Below, in pieces: positions 51,031-59,576 of a stretch of 64,000 nucleotides of DNA. The translations under genes and the position numbers were made by a program. The notes under the pieces were generated by a model. It worked only from the letters and a program-made list of their open reading frames with translations. It had not been told where the DNA came from and did no database searches. Each line of letters opens with the position of its first letter. Position 1 is the stretch's first letter. Source of the DNA: Streptomyces violaceoruber (lineage in GTDB: Bacteria; Actinomycetota; Actinomycetes; Streptomycetales; Streptomycetaceae); the NCBI GenBank assembly GCA_000720805.1, contig JODI01000004.1:124001-188000 (forward strand), written 5' to 3'.

Positions 51031-52035
51031 ATGCCGCGCAGGTTCACGCTGTTCACCGGCCAGTGGGCGGACCTCCCGCTCGAAGAGGTCTGCCGCCTCG
51101 CCCGCGACTTCGGCTACGACGGGCTGGAACTCGCCTGCTGGGGTGACCACTTCGAGGTCGACAAGGCCCTCGCCGACCCGTCGTACCTCGACTCCCGCCA
51201 TCAACTCCTCGACAAGTACGGCCTGAAGTGCTGGGCGATCTCCAACCACCTGGTGGGCCAGGCGGTCTGTGACGCCATCATCGACGAACGCCACCAGGCG
51301 ATCCTGCCGTCCCGCATCTGGGGCGACGGCGACGCGGAGGGCGTACGGCAGCGGGCCGCCGCCGAGATCGCCGACACCGCGCGGGCCGCCGCCGCCTTCG
51401 GCGTGGACACCGTCATCGGTTTCACCGGCTCCGCGATCTGGCACCTGGTCGCCATGTTCCCGCCCGCCCCCGAGTCGATGATCGACCGTGGCTACGAGGA
51501 CTTCGCCGAGCGCTGGAACCCGATCCTCGACGTCTTCGACGCCGAGGGTGTGCGGTTCGCGCACGAGGTCCACCCGAGCGAGATCGCCTACGACTACTGG
51601 ACGACCCACCGCGCTCTGGCGGCCGTCGACCACCGGCCCGCCTTCGGCCTCAACTTCGATCCCTCCCACTTCGTGTGGCAGGACCTCGACCCGGTGGGCT
51701 TCCTGTGGGACTTCCGCGACCGGATCTACCACGTCGACTGCAAGGAGGCCCGCAAGCGGCTCGACGGCCGCAACGGCCGCCTCGGCTCCCACCTGCCGTG
51801 GGGCGACCCGCGCCGCGGCTGGGACTTCGTGTCGGCCGGTCACGGTGACGTCCCCTGGGAGGACGTCTTCCGGATGCTGCGGTCCATCGACTACCAGGGC
51901 CCCATCTCCGTGGAGTGGGAGGACGCCGGCATGGACCGGCTCCAGGGCGCCCCCGAGGCCCTCACCCGGCTCAAGGCGTACGACTTCGAGCCGCCCTCGG
52001 CCTCCTTCGACGCGGCGTTCGGCGGCAACGAGTAA
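51031..52035 (+). CDS. Sugar phosphate isomerase/epimerase (xylose-isomerase-like TIM barrel)
   Basis: 334 aa from ATG behind GAGGAGG, 14 bases after the dehydrogenase. AP_endonuc_2 family. Metal-binding residues can be placed in [14 protein letters not shown] (Glu), FDPSHFVWQ (Asp, His), YHVDCKEA (Asp) and SVEWEDAGM (Glu). Repeated with Gfo/Idh/MocA partners in inositol and keto-glycoside catabolism, such proteins act as keto-sugar isomerases, dehydratases or 3-keto-glycoside lyases. The particular reaction cannot be read from sequence. Confidence 0.9.
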   Translation: MPRRFTLFTGQWADLPLEEVCRLARDFGYDGLELACWGDHFEVDKALADPSYLDSRHQLLDKYGLKCWAISNHLVGQAVCDAIIDERHQAILPSRIWGDGDAEGVRQRAAAEIADTARAAAAFGVDTVIGFTGSAIWHLVAMFPPAPESMIDRGYEDFAERWNPILDVFDAEGVRFAHEVHPSEIAYDYWTTHRALAAVDHRPAFGLNFDPSHFVWQDLDPVGFLWDFRDRIYHVDCKEARKRLDGRNGRLGSHLPWGDPRRGWDFVSAGHGDVPWEDVFRMLRSIDYQGPISVEWEDAGMDRLQGAPEALTRLKAYDFEPPSASFDAAFGGNE

Positions 52036-52144
52036 CCCGAGTCCGTCTGTCACCGCAGCGAGTTCTTCCGTGACTTCCGGGATGACGGCGCATCCCGGCG
52101 TACCCGCACCCGCATGTACAACCGGCCCGTTTCTGGAGGCACCC

Positions 52145-54664
52145 GTGCACGGGAACGACCACCGCACCACCAGCACCGACAGAACCGAGACCCACAGACG
52201 ACACCTGTCCTTCCGCAAGGCAGCCGCTCTGCTCACCGGGGCCCTGCTGGCAGGCGCGTCCCTCACCCTCACCGCACCGCAGGCCGGCGCAGCCGTCGCC
52301 GGCGCGGGAGCCGCGCCGGCTGCCCCGGCCGCCGCGGCCGAGGACTTCCAGCAGGTCACCCTCGCCAAGGGCGAACCGGAGACGGGCGAGCCCATGTCGC
52401 TCGCCGTCCTCCCGGACCGCTCGGTCCTGCACACCTCGCGCGACGGCGAGCTGCGTATCACGGACGCGGCCGGCACCACCCGGCTGGCCGGCAAGCTCGA
52501 CGTCTACTCCCACGACGAGGAGGGCCTGCAAGGCGTCGGTGTCGACCCGAACTTCACTCAGAACCGTTTCATCTACCTGTACTACGCGCCCCCGCTGAAC
52601 ACCCCCGCGGGCGACGCCCCCGAAACCGGTACCGCCGCCGACTTCGCTCCCTTCGACGGGGTCAACCGGCTCTCCCGGTTCGTGCTGAACACCGACGGCA
52701 CCCTCGACAAGGCCAGCGAGAAGCGGATCCTCGACATCCCGGCCTCCCGCGGCCTGTGCTGTCACGTCGGCGGCGACATCGACTTCGACGCGGCGGGCAA
52801 CCTGTACCTGTCGACGGGCGACGACACCAACCCCTTCCAGTCCGACGGCTTCACGCCCATCGACGAGCGTGACGGCCGCAACCCCGCCTTCGACGCCCAG
52901 CGGTCCGCGGGCAACACCAACGACCTGCGCGGCAAGATCCTGCGCATCAAGGTGAACGCCGACGGCTCGTACGCGATCCCCGACGGCAACCTCTTCGCGC
53001 CCGGAACGGACAGGACGCGGCCCGAGATCTACGCGATGGGCTTCCGCAACCCGTTCCGCTTCAGCGTCGACAAGAAGACCGGCATCCTCTACGTCGGCGA
53101 CTACGGCCCCGACGCCGGCGCCGCCGACCCGGCCCGCGGACCGGCCGGCCAGGTCGAGTTCGCACGTGTCACCGGCCCGGGCAACTTCGGCTGGCCGTAC
53201 TGCACCGGCGCCAACGACGCCTACGTCGACTACGACTTCGCCACCGGCACCTCGGGCGCCGCCTTCGACTGCGCCGCCCCGAAGAACACCTCCCCGCACA
53301 ACACCGGTCTGACCGACCTCCCGCCGGCCCAGCCCGCCTGGATCCCGTACGACGCGGGTTCCGTGCCCGAGTTCGGCACCGGCTCCGAGTCCCCGATGGG
53401 CGGCCCGGTCTACCACTACGACCCCACCCTCGACTCGCCCGTGAAGTTCCCCGAGGCCTACGACGGCGACTTCTTCGCCGGGGAGTTCGGCCGCCGCTGG
53501 ATCAAGCGGATCACCAGCGACGACAACGGCACCGTGCAGTCGATCAACGACGTCCCGTGGACCGGCACCCAGATCATGGACATGGCCTTCGGCCCGGACG
53601 GCGCGCTCTACGTCCTCGACTACGGCGTCTCCTGGTTCGGCGGCGACGAGAACTCGGCCCTGTACCGCATCGAGAACGCCACCGACGGCCACTCCCCGGT
53701 CGCGCAGGCCGCGGCGAACCGCACCTCGGGCCAGGCACCGCTGAAGGTGAGCTTCTCCTCCGCCGGCACGACCGACCAGGACGGCGACGCCCTCACCTAC
53801 AGCTGGGACTTCGGCGACGGCGGCACGTCGACGGCGGCGAACCCGACGCACACGTACCGGAAGAACGGCACCTACACGGCGACCCTGACCGCCAAGGACC
53901 CGTCCGGCCGCACCGGCAGCGCGAGCGTGCAGATCGTGGTGGGCAACACCGCGCCCAAGGTCACCCTCGAACTCCCCAAGGACGGCCAGCTGTTCAGCTT
54001 CGGCGACGCGATCCCGTTCAAGGTGCGGGTCACCGACCCGGAGGACGGCACCATCGACTGCGCCAAGGTCAAGGTCACCTTCGTCCTCGGCCACGACAGC
54101 CACGGCCACCCGATCACCTCGGCCAACGGCTGCACCGGCACCCTGCAGACCAGCGCCGACGGCGGCCACGACGACGACGCCAACATCTTCGGTGTCGTCA
54201 ACGCCGAGTACACCGACGGCGGAGGCGGCGGCCAGGCCCCGCTCACCACGCACGACGAGAGCGTCGTCCAGCCCCGGCACCGCCAGGCCGAGCACTTCGG
54301 CGACTCCTCGGGCGTCTCGGTCATCGCCAAGGACACCGCGCACGGCGGCAACACGGTCGGCGACATCAACAACGGCGACTGGATCTCCTTCACGCCGTAC
54401 GTCCTGAGCAACGCCAATAAGATCACCGCACGCGTCTCCTCGGGGGGCGCCGGCGGCACGCTGGAGATCCGCGCCGGGTCCGCGCGGGGCACCCTGCTGG
54501 GCAAGGCGACCGTCCCGGTGACCGGCGGCTGGGAGACCTTCCAGGACGTCACCGCCAACCTGTCCCGCGCTCCCAGGGGCACCACCACGCTGTTCCTGGT
54601 CTTCAAGGGCAGCGGCACCGGAGCCCTGTACGACGTGGACGACTTCGTCTTCACCACGAGCTGA
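52145..54664 (+). CDS. Secreted PQQ-type sugar dehydrogenase with PKD and CBM6-like domains
   Basis: 839 aa from GTG behind GGAGG. A long signal (SFRKAAALLTGALLAGASLTL...AGAAVAGAG, about 22-58) leads to a six-bladed GSDH-type propeller (about 70-520) with DEEGLQGVGVDPNF, HVGGDIDFDAAGNLYLSTGDD, IYAMGFRNPFRFSVD and NFGWPYC. A PKD domain (about 525-605, YSWDFGDGGTSTAANPTHTY) follows, then a small beta domain and a CBM6-like jelly roll at the C-terminus (about 710-839, RHRQAEHFGDSSGV). Cell-wall or extracellular sugar oxidation bound to a polysaccharide is inferred. Partner of the ThuA-DUF1080 gene 15 bases downstream. Confidence 0.9.
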   Translation: MHGNDHRTTSTDRTETHRRHLSFRKAAALLTGALLAGASLTLTAPQAGAAVAGAGAAPAAPAAAAEDFQQVTLAKGEPETGEPMSLAVLPDRSVLHTSRDGELRITDAAGTTRLAGKLDVYSHDEEGLQGVGVDPNFTQNRFIYLYYAPPLNTPAGDAPETGTAADFAPFDGVNRLSRFVLNTDGTLDKASEKRILDIPASRGLCCHVGGDIDFDAAGNLYLSTGDDTNPFQSDGFTPIDERDGRNPAFDAQRSAGNTNDLRGKILRIKVNADGSYAIPDGNLFAPGTDRTRPEIYAMGFRNPFRFSVDKKTGILYVGDYGPDAGAADPARGPAGQVEFARVTGPGNFGWPYCTGANDAYVDYDFATGTSGAAFDCAAPKNTSPHNTGLTDLPPAQPAWIPYDAGSVPEFGTGSESPMGGPVYHYDPTLDSPVKFPEAYDGDFFAGEFGRRWIKRITSDDNGTVQSINDVPWTGTQIMDMAFGPDGALYVLDYGVSWFGGDENSALYRIENATDGHSPVAQAAANRTSGQAPLKVSFSSAGTTDQDGDALTYSWDFGDGGTSTAANPTHTYRKNGTYTATLTAKDPSGRTGSASVQIVVGNTAPKVTLELPKDGQLFSFGDAIPFKVRVTDPEDGTIDCAKVKVTFVLGHDSHGHPITSANGCTGTLQTSADGGHDDDANIFGVVNAEYTDGGGGGQAPLTTHDESVVQPRHRQAEHFGDSSGVSVIAKDTAHGGNTVGDINNGDWISFTPYVLSNANKITARVSSGGAGGTLEIRAGSARGTLLGKATVPVTGGWETFQDVTANLSRAPRGTTTLFLVFKGSGTGALYDVDDFVFTTS

Positions 54665-54679
54665 CAGGAGGTGATCCTC

Positions 54680-56047
54680 ATGCGCTCAACCGGACGCATC
54701 AGTACGGCGGTTGCGGGCGCGGCCCTGCTCCTGGGCGGCGTGTCAGGACCCGCGGCCTCCCAACCGGACGCCGGTGCGCGGGTGCTGGTCTTCTCCAAGA
54801 CGGCCGGCTTCCGGCACGACTCGATCCCCGAAGGCATCGCGGCGGTCAGGGAACTGGGCCAGACAGCCGGCTTCAAGGTCGACGCCACCGAGGACGCGAG
54901 CGCGTTCACGGCCCGCAACCTGCGGCGGTACGGCGCGGTCGTCTTCCTCTCGACGACGGGAGACGTCCTCGCCCCCGCCCAGCAGCGCGCCTTCGAGAGC
55001 TACATCCACCAGGGCGGTGGCTACGTCGGCGTCCACGCGGCCGCCGACACCGAGTACGACTGGGAGTTCTACGGCGGCCTCGCAGGCGCCTACTTCCAGT
55101 CGCACCCGGCGATCCAGCCCGCGACGGTGACCGTCGAGGACCGAGCCCATCCGGCGACCTCGGGACTCCCGCGGGCCTGGGAACGCACCGACGAGTGGTA
55201 CAACTACCGCTCCAACCCGCGGGACCGCGCCCACGTCCTGGCCTCTCTCGACGAGTCGTCGTACACGGGCGGCACCATGAACGGCGACCATCCGATCGCC
55301 TGGTGCCAGACCTACCAGGGTGGCCGCGCCTTCTACACGGGCGTCGGCCACACCAAGGAGTCCTACGCCGAACCGGCTTTCCGGCAGCACCTGTTGGGCG
55401 GAATCCGGTACGCCGTCGGCGATGCCCGGGCGGACTGCCGGCCGGAGACGGGCTACCGCCCGCTCTTCGACGGCGGCCAGGCTTCCCTCTCCGCTTGGAA
55501 GCAGGCGGGCCCGGGCTCCTTCACCCTGAACGCCGACGGCACGCTCACGTCCGCCGGCGGGATGGGGATGCTCTGGTACGCCGACCAGGGCTTCGGGGCG
55601 TACTCCCTGAAGCTCGACTGGAAGATGGCCGGCACCTCGGGCGACGACAACTCCGGTGTCTTCGTGGGCTTCCCGCCCTCCGACGACCCGTGGTCGGCCG
55701 TGAACAACGGTTACGAGATCCAGATCGACGCCACCGACGTCCCGGAGAAGACGACCGGGTCCGTCTACGGCTTCCAGTCCGCCGAACTCGACAGGCGCGA
55801 CCGCGCGCTGAATCCACCGGGGGAGTGGAACACGTACGAGATCCGGGTGGAGGGCGAGCGCCTCCGCGTCTGGCTCAACGGCGTGAAGATCAACGATTTC
55901 ACCAACACCGATCCGGCCCGCAGCCTGGCTGACGGACACATCGGCATCCAGAACCACGGAGCCGACGACCAGGTGGCGTTCCGTGACATCCGGATCAAGG
56001 AACTGCCCGCGAAGTCCCCGGCACACACGGCTTCGCAGGGCGAGTGA
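54680..56047 (+). CDS. Secreted ThuA domain fused to 3-keto-disaccharide hydrolase (DUF1080)
   Basis: 455 aa from ATG behind CAGGAGG. Sec signal about 1-28. ThuA-like glutamine-amidotransferase fold (about 32-250): VLVFSKTAGFRHDSIPEGIAAV, GGGYVGVHAAADTEYDW, HPATSGLP and PIAWCQTYQGGRAFYTGVGH. The C-terminal part (about 258-445) is the PF06439 domain: RPLFDGGQASLSAWKQ, GMLWYADQGFGAYSLKLDWK, NSGVFVGFP, NGYEIQIDAT, GEWNTYEIRVEGERLRVWLNGVKINDF and GHIGIQNHG. ThuA proteins have been linked to keto-disaccharide metabolism and PF06439 members hydrolyse 3-keto-glycosides. Together with the upstream dehydrogenase this suggests extracellular oxidation-hydrolysis of glycosides. Confidence 0.92.
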   Translation: MRSTGRISTAVAGAALLLGGVSGPAASQPDAGARVLVFSKTAGFRHDSIPEGIAAVRELGQTAGFKVDATEDASAFTARNLRRYGAVVFLSTTGDVLAPAQQRAFESYIHQGGGYVGVHAAADTEYDWEFYGGLAGAYFQSHPAIQPATVTVEDRAHPATSGLPRAWERTDEWYNYRSNPRDRAHVLASLDESSYTGGTMNGDHPIAWCQTYQGGRAFYTGVGHTKESYAEPAFRQHLLGGIRYAVGDARADCRPETGYRPLFDGGQASLSAWKQAGPGSFTLNADGTLTSAGGMGMLWYADQGFGAYSLKLDWKMAGTSGDDNSGVFVGFPPSDDPWSAVNNGYEIQIDATDVPEKTTGSVYGFQSAELDRRDRALNPPGEWNTYEIRVEGERLRVWLNGVKINDFTNTDPARSLADGHIGIQNHGADDQVAFRDIRIKELPAKSPAHTASQGE

Positions 56048-56049
56048 GC

Positions 56050-56087
56050 GACGGCGGGCGGGGGACGCCGGACCTCCGCCCGCCGTC
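56050..56087 (+). terminator. Hairpin after the ThuA-DUF1080 gene
   Basis: A perfect 12-bp stem (GACGGCGGGCGG and its complement) begins two bases after the stop codon and separates the sugar cluster from the Ebo-like operon. Confidence 0.8.
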
Positions 56088-56132
56088 ATCTTCCCCATCT
56101 CGGGGTGCCTACGTCGTCTTTCGTACGTCGTC

Positions 56133-56174
56133 CGTCGTGCGTCGTGCGTCGTGCGTCGTGCGTCGTGCGTCGTG
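56133..56174. repeat. Heptanucleotide repeat (CGTCGTG)6 upstream of the Ebo operon
   Basis: Six exact tandem copies of CGTCGTG, flanked by diverged copies on both sides, lie 48 bases upstream of the first start codon of the operon, in the promoter or leader. Confidence 0.9.
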
Positions 56175-56221
56175 CGGCGCGTGTCGCGTGTCGTACGTCG
56201 TGTTCGAGAAGGAGGCTGCCC

Positions 56222-57379
56222 ATGTCCGCGTCCGTTTCCGTACCGCGTGTCGGTGTCTGGCTGATCGGCGCCCGCGGCTCCGTCGCCACCACCGTCGTCG
56301 CCGGCTGCGCCGCGCTGACCGCGGGTCTGAACCCGCCCACCGGCCTGGTCACCGAGACCCCCGCGTTCGCCGACAGCGGGCTGCCGGCCCTGGCGTCACT
56401 GGTCTTCGGCGGCCACGACACGGTGGACTGCCCCCTGCCCAAACGCGCCGAGGCCCTCGCGGCGGGCGGCGTCCTCCCACCCGGCCTCCCGAAGGCGGTC
56501 GAGGCCGAACTCACCGCCGCCGACCGGGAGATCCGACCGGGTGGCCCCGGCCCCGGCGACACGCGGGGCGAGGAAGAACTCATCGCGACGTTCGCCGCGG
56601 ACATCGACGACTTCGTACGATGCCACGGACTGGCGCGGGCCGTGGTGGTGAACGTCGCCTCCACCGAACCCGCTGTCACGGGGACGGCCCTGCCGCCCAG
56701 CTCGCTGTACGCGGCGGCGGCCCTGCGCGCCGGCTGCCCGTACGTCAACTTCACCCCCTCGACCGGTCTCCACCACCCGGCACTGGCGGCCCCGGCCGCG
56801 ATGAGCGGGCTGCCGTACGCGGGGCGCGACGGCAAGACCGGCCAGACCCTGCTGCGCTCCGTGCTGGGCCCGATGTTCGCGCAGCGGGCGCTCGCCGTGC
56901 GGGCCTGGTCCGGCACGAACCTGCTGGGCGGCGGAGACGGCGCCGCCCTCGCCGACCCGGACGCCGCGGCGGCCAAGAACGCCGGCAAGGAAAGGGTGCT
57001 GGCCGACACCCTCGGGACCGTCCCCGAGGGCGAGGTCCACATCGACGACGTCCCCGTACTCGGAGACTGGAAGACCGCCTGGGACCACATCGCCTTCGAC
57101 GGTTTCCTCGGCGCCCGGATGATCCTCCAGACCACCTGGCAGGGCTGCGACTCGGCCCTCGCCGCACCCCTGATCCTCGACCTGGCCCGCCTGACGGCCC
57201 GCGCCCACGAACGCGGCCTGACCGGCCCCCTCTCCGAACTGGGCTTCTACTTCAAGGACCCGGTCGGCGAGGGACCCGCGGCACTCGGGGAGCAGTACGC
57301 GGCACTTGCGGGGTTCGCGGAGCGGTTGCGGGAGAGCTCGGACGGCGGGACGGACGAGGAGCCGGGGGAGGAGCGATGA
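56222..57379 (+). CDS. Inositol-3-phosphate synthase-like cyclase heading the Ebo operon
   Basis: 385 aa from ATG behind GAAGGAGG. MIPS family: an N-terminal NAD-binding Rossmann motif (VGVWLIGARGSVATTVVAGC), AADIDDFVRCHGL, VVVNVASTEP, CPYVNFTPSTGL, GRDGKTGQTLLRSVLGPMFAQRAL, and the catalytic-domain part WSGTNLLGGGDGAAL...KTAWDHIAFDGFLGARM. These enzymes cyclise glucose 6-phosphate to a cyclitol phosphate via oxidation at C5. It differs from the housekeeping actinobacterial MIPS in having a Ser/Glu-rich tail and a gapped middle. It is the first gene of a translationally coupled seven-gene operon that otherwise matches Ebo proteins, and it takes the place usually held by the sugar-phosphate cyclase EboD. 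Confidence 0.87.
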   Translation: MSASVSVPRVGVWLIGARGSVATTVVAGCAALTAGLNPPTGLVTETPAFADSGLPALASLVFGGHDTVDCPLPKRAEALAAGGVLPPGLPKAVEAELTAADREIRPGGPGPGDTRGEEELIATFAADIDDFVRCHGLARAVVVNVASTEPAVTGTALPPSSLYAAAALRAGCPYVNFTPSTGLHHPALAAPAAMSGLPYAGRDGKTGQTLLRSVLGPMFAQRALAVRAWSGTNLLGGGDGAALADPDAAAAKNAGKERVLADTLGTVPEGEVHIDDVPVLGDWKTAWDHIAFDGFLGARMILQTTWQGCDSALAAPLILDLARLTARAHERGLTGPLSELGFYFKDPVGEGPAALGEQYAALAGFAERLRESSDGGTDEEPGEER

Positions 57380-58638
57380 GGGGGCGGAAACGGGCCTGGT
57401 TCAGGCATGGGCACGGTGGGGGAGCGGGGTCAGGGACAGGGACAGGGACACGGACGGGGACGGGGACGGGGACGGGGACGGAGACACGGTCAGGGGCGGG
57501 AACGGGGACAAGGTCAGGGTCCACTGGCCCGCGTCCCGCTGCCCGTGCGCGGGCCTGGGCGGAACTCCTGCGCCTGCCCGCCCTGTTCACCGTGCCCGGC
57601 GACGCCCTCGCCGGCGCCGCCGCGACCGGGGCGCACGCCCACCCCCGTACCCTCCTGGCCATCGGCTCCTCCCTGTGCCTGTACGAGGCCGGCATGGCCC
57701 TCAACGACTGGGCCGACCGGGCCGAGGACGCCGTGGAACGCCCGCACCGCCCTCTCCCGTCCGGCCGCGTCCACCCCACCGCGGCCCTCGCGGCGGCCTG
57801 CGCCTTCACGGGCGCCGGTCTGGCCCTGGCGGCGCGCGCCGGACGCCCCGCCCTCACCGTGGCGGTCCCGCTGGCCGCGACCGTCTGGGCGTACGACCTC
57901 GCCCTGAAACACACCCCGGCCGGCCCCGTCGCCATGGCGACGGCCCGGGGCCTGGACCTGCTCCTCGGCGCGGCGGTCGCCACGGGTACGACTCGAGCGG
58001 GTGCCGTCACGGGCAGGACAGTCGGCGAGGCCGCCACGCGGACGACGGGAGCGGGTGCTGTCACGGGCAGGACAGGCGCGGCGGTCGCCACAGGCGGGGC
58101 GGGCTGGACAGGCACGGCGGCGGCCTCTGGCGGGGCGGGCTGGACAGGCACGGCGGCGGCCTCTGGCGGGGCGGGCGGGCCGGTCACACACGGCGTCCGC
58201 CGAGCCGTTCCCTCCGCCGTCCTGCTGGGGGCGCACACCCTCGCGGTCACCACCGTGTCGCGCCGGGAGACGCAGGGCGGCTCGCCCGTGGCTCCACTTG
58301 CGGCGCTGGCCACCACCGCCGTCCTGACACGCCTCCTGACCCGCCCCACCACCGCGCCCGGTGCGCCCAGGTCGACCACTCCCGCGCTCCCCGCCGCCGG
58401 TCCCCTGTGGGCAGCGCTGCCCGCCGCGTACGCGGCGACGGTCGCCCGCCCCTACCTCCACGCCGTCCTCAACCCGTCACCTCCGCTCACCCAACGAGCC
58501 GTCGGCGGTGGCATCCGCGCGATGATCCCGCTCCAGTCCGCTCTCTGCGCCCGTTCCGGCGCGACCGTCACCGCGCTGCTCACCACGGCCCTGGCCCCGC
58601 TCGCCGCGAGGTTCGCGAGGAAGGTGAGCGTCACATGA
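57376..58638 (+). CDS. eboC: UbiA-type prenyltransferase, EboC-like, with repeat-expanded segments
   Basis: 420 aa; ATG overlaps the previous stop (ATGA) behind GGGGGAGGAG. Core UbiA features: LLRLPALFTVPGDALAGAA, SLCLYEAGMALNDWADRAED (first Asp-rich motif, NDWADRAED) continuing to HRPLPSGRVHPTAA, a partly conserved second motif region MATARGLDLLLGAAVA, and several hydrophobic helices. UbiA/EboC proteins transfer prenyl groups in the membrane. Two unusual segments are present. The first is a Gly/Thr/Arg-rich N-terminal stretch (about 16-48) encoded by GGGACA/GGGACG hexamers. The second is a roughly 65-residue Gly/Ala/Thr-rich insert (about 203-268) directly after the second motif, encoded by 36-bp and longer imperfect tandem repeats. 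Confidence 0.85.
   Translation: MRGRKRAWFRHGHGGGAGSGTGTGTRTGTGTGTGTETRSGAGTGTRSGSTGPRPAARARAWAELLRLPALFTVPGDALAGAAATGAHAHPRTLLAIGSSLCLYEAGMALNDWADRAEDAVERPHRPLPSGRVHPTAALAAACAFTGAGLALAARAGRPALTVAVPLAATVWAYDLALKHTPAGPVAMATARGLDLLLGAAVATGTTRAGAVTGRTVGEAATRTTGAGAVTGRTGAAVATGGAGWTGTAAASGGAGWTGTAAASGGAGGPVTHGVRRAVPSAVLLGAHTLAVTTVSRRETQGGSPVAPLAALATTAVLTRLLTRPTTAPGAPRSTTPALPAAGPLWAALPAAYAATVARPYLHAVLNPSPPLTQRAVGGGIRAMIPLQSALCARSGATVTALLTTALAPLAARFARKVSVT
57430..57521 (+). repeat. Hexamer repeat tract within eboC
   Basis: Runs of GGGACA and GGGACG hexamers encode a (GT)n-like N-terminal extension of the UbiA protein. The tract stays in frame because its unit is six bases long. Confidence 0.8.
58105..58176 (+). 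repeat. Exact 36-bp tandem duplication within eboC
   Basis: Two identical adjacent 36-bp units starting TGGACAGGCACGGCGGCGGC encode two copies of WTGTAAASGGAG in the UbiA protein. More diverged repeats of the same flavour precede it from about 57980. Confidence 0.95.
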
Positions 58639-59576
58639 GCCCCGAAGCCCAACCCCGTCACCCCGCACCCGCTCGCACTCCCACTCCTGAAACCCCCGAC
58701 CGCACCCACACCTCCACCCCCCTCCGCTTCGGCTACGGAACCAACGGCCTCGCCGACCTCCGTCTCGACGACGCCCTCGCCCTGCTCGCCGACCTCGGCT
58801 ACGACGGGGTGGGACTGACCCTCGACCACATGCACCTCGACCCGCTCGCCCCGGACCTCGCCGCCCGCACCCGGCGCCTCGCGCACCGGCTGGACGCGCT
58901 CGGACTGGCCGTCACCGTCGAGACGGGCGCCCGCTATGTGCTCGACCCGCGCCGCAAACACGGCCCCTCCCTGCTGGACCCCGACCCCGACGACCGCGCC
59001 CGACGCGCCGACCTGCTGGTCCGTGCCGTCCAGGTCGCCGCCGACCTCGGTGCCCACGCCGTCCACTGCTTCAGCGGGATCACCCCGGCCGACACCGACG
59101 AGGACACCGCGTGGAAGCGCCTCGCCGAGACGCTCACCCCCGTCCTGGAAGCCGCCACCACCGCCGGCGTCCCGCTGGCCGTCGAACCCGAACCCGGTCA
59201 CCTCCTCGCCACCCTCGCGGACTTCCACCGGCTGCGCCGCACCCTCGGCCACCCGGAGCACCTCGGCCTGACTCTCGACATCGGCCACTGCCAGTGCCTG
59301 GAGCCGCTGCCGCCCGCCGACTGCGTACGCGCCGCCGCTCCCTGGCTGCGCCACGTCCAGATCGAGGACATGCGCCGCGGGGTCCATGAGCATCTCCCGT
59401 TCGGGGACGGGGAGATCGACTTCCCGCCCGTGCTCGCCGCCCTCGCCGCCACCGGCTACGAGGGCCTGACCGTCGTCGAACTGCCCCGCCACTCCCACGC
59501 GGGCCCTCACTTCGCCGAACTCTCCCTCCCGTTCCTCCGGCACGCAGCGGCGCCCTCACAAGGGAGCACCCCATGA
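58635..59576 (+). CDS. Sugar phosphate isomerase/epimerase-like TIM barrel in the Ebo operon
   Basis: 313 aa; ATG overlaps the eboC stop (ATGA). After a Pro/Thr-rich N-terminus the barrel starts at LRFGYGTNGLADLRLDDAL. Metal/substrate residues of the xylose-isomerase-like family are seen in HAVHCFSGI, AVEPEPGHLL, LTLDIGHCQC, RHVQIEDMRRG and VVELPRHSH. The residues VEPEPG, DIGH and IED are the usual Glu, Asp/His and Glu ligands. It is a second, distinct TIM barrel beside EboE, not found in the six-gene ebo operons I know of. Function unknown; it could epimerise the cyclase product. Confidence 0.87.
   Translation: MSPEAQPRHPAPARTPTPETPDRTHTSTPLRFGYGTNGLADLRLDDALALLADLGYDGVGLTLDHMHLDPLAPDLAARTRRLAHRLDALGLAVTVETGARYVLDPRRKHGPSLLDPDPDDRARRADLLVRAVQVAADLGAHAVHCFSGITPADTDEDTAWKRLAETLTPVLEAATTAGVPLAVEPEPGHLLATLADFHRLRRTLGHPEHLGLTLDIGHCQCLEPLPPADCVRAAAPWLRHVQIEDMRRGVHEHLPFGDGEIDFPPVLAALAATGYEGLTVVELPRHSHAGPHFAELSLPFLRHAAAPSQGSTP

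Noticed and set aside
51971..54343. A 790-codon minus-strand frame opposite the PQQ-type dehydrogenase
   Set aside because: No RBS, no motif, and the opposite strand encodes a coherent multi-domain protein.
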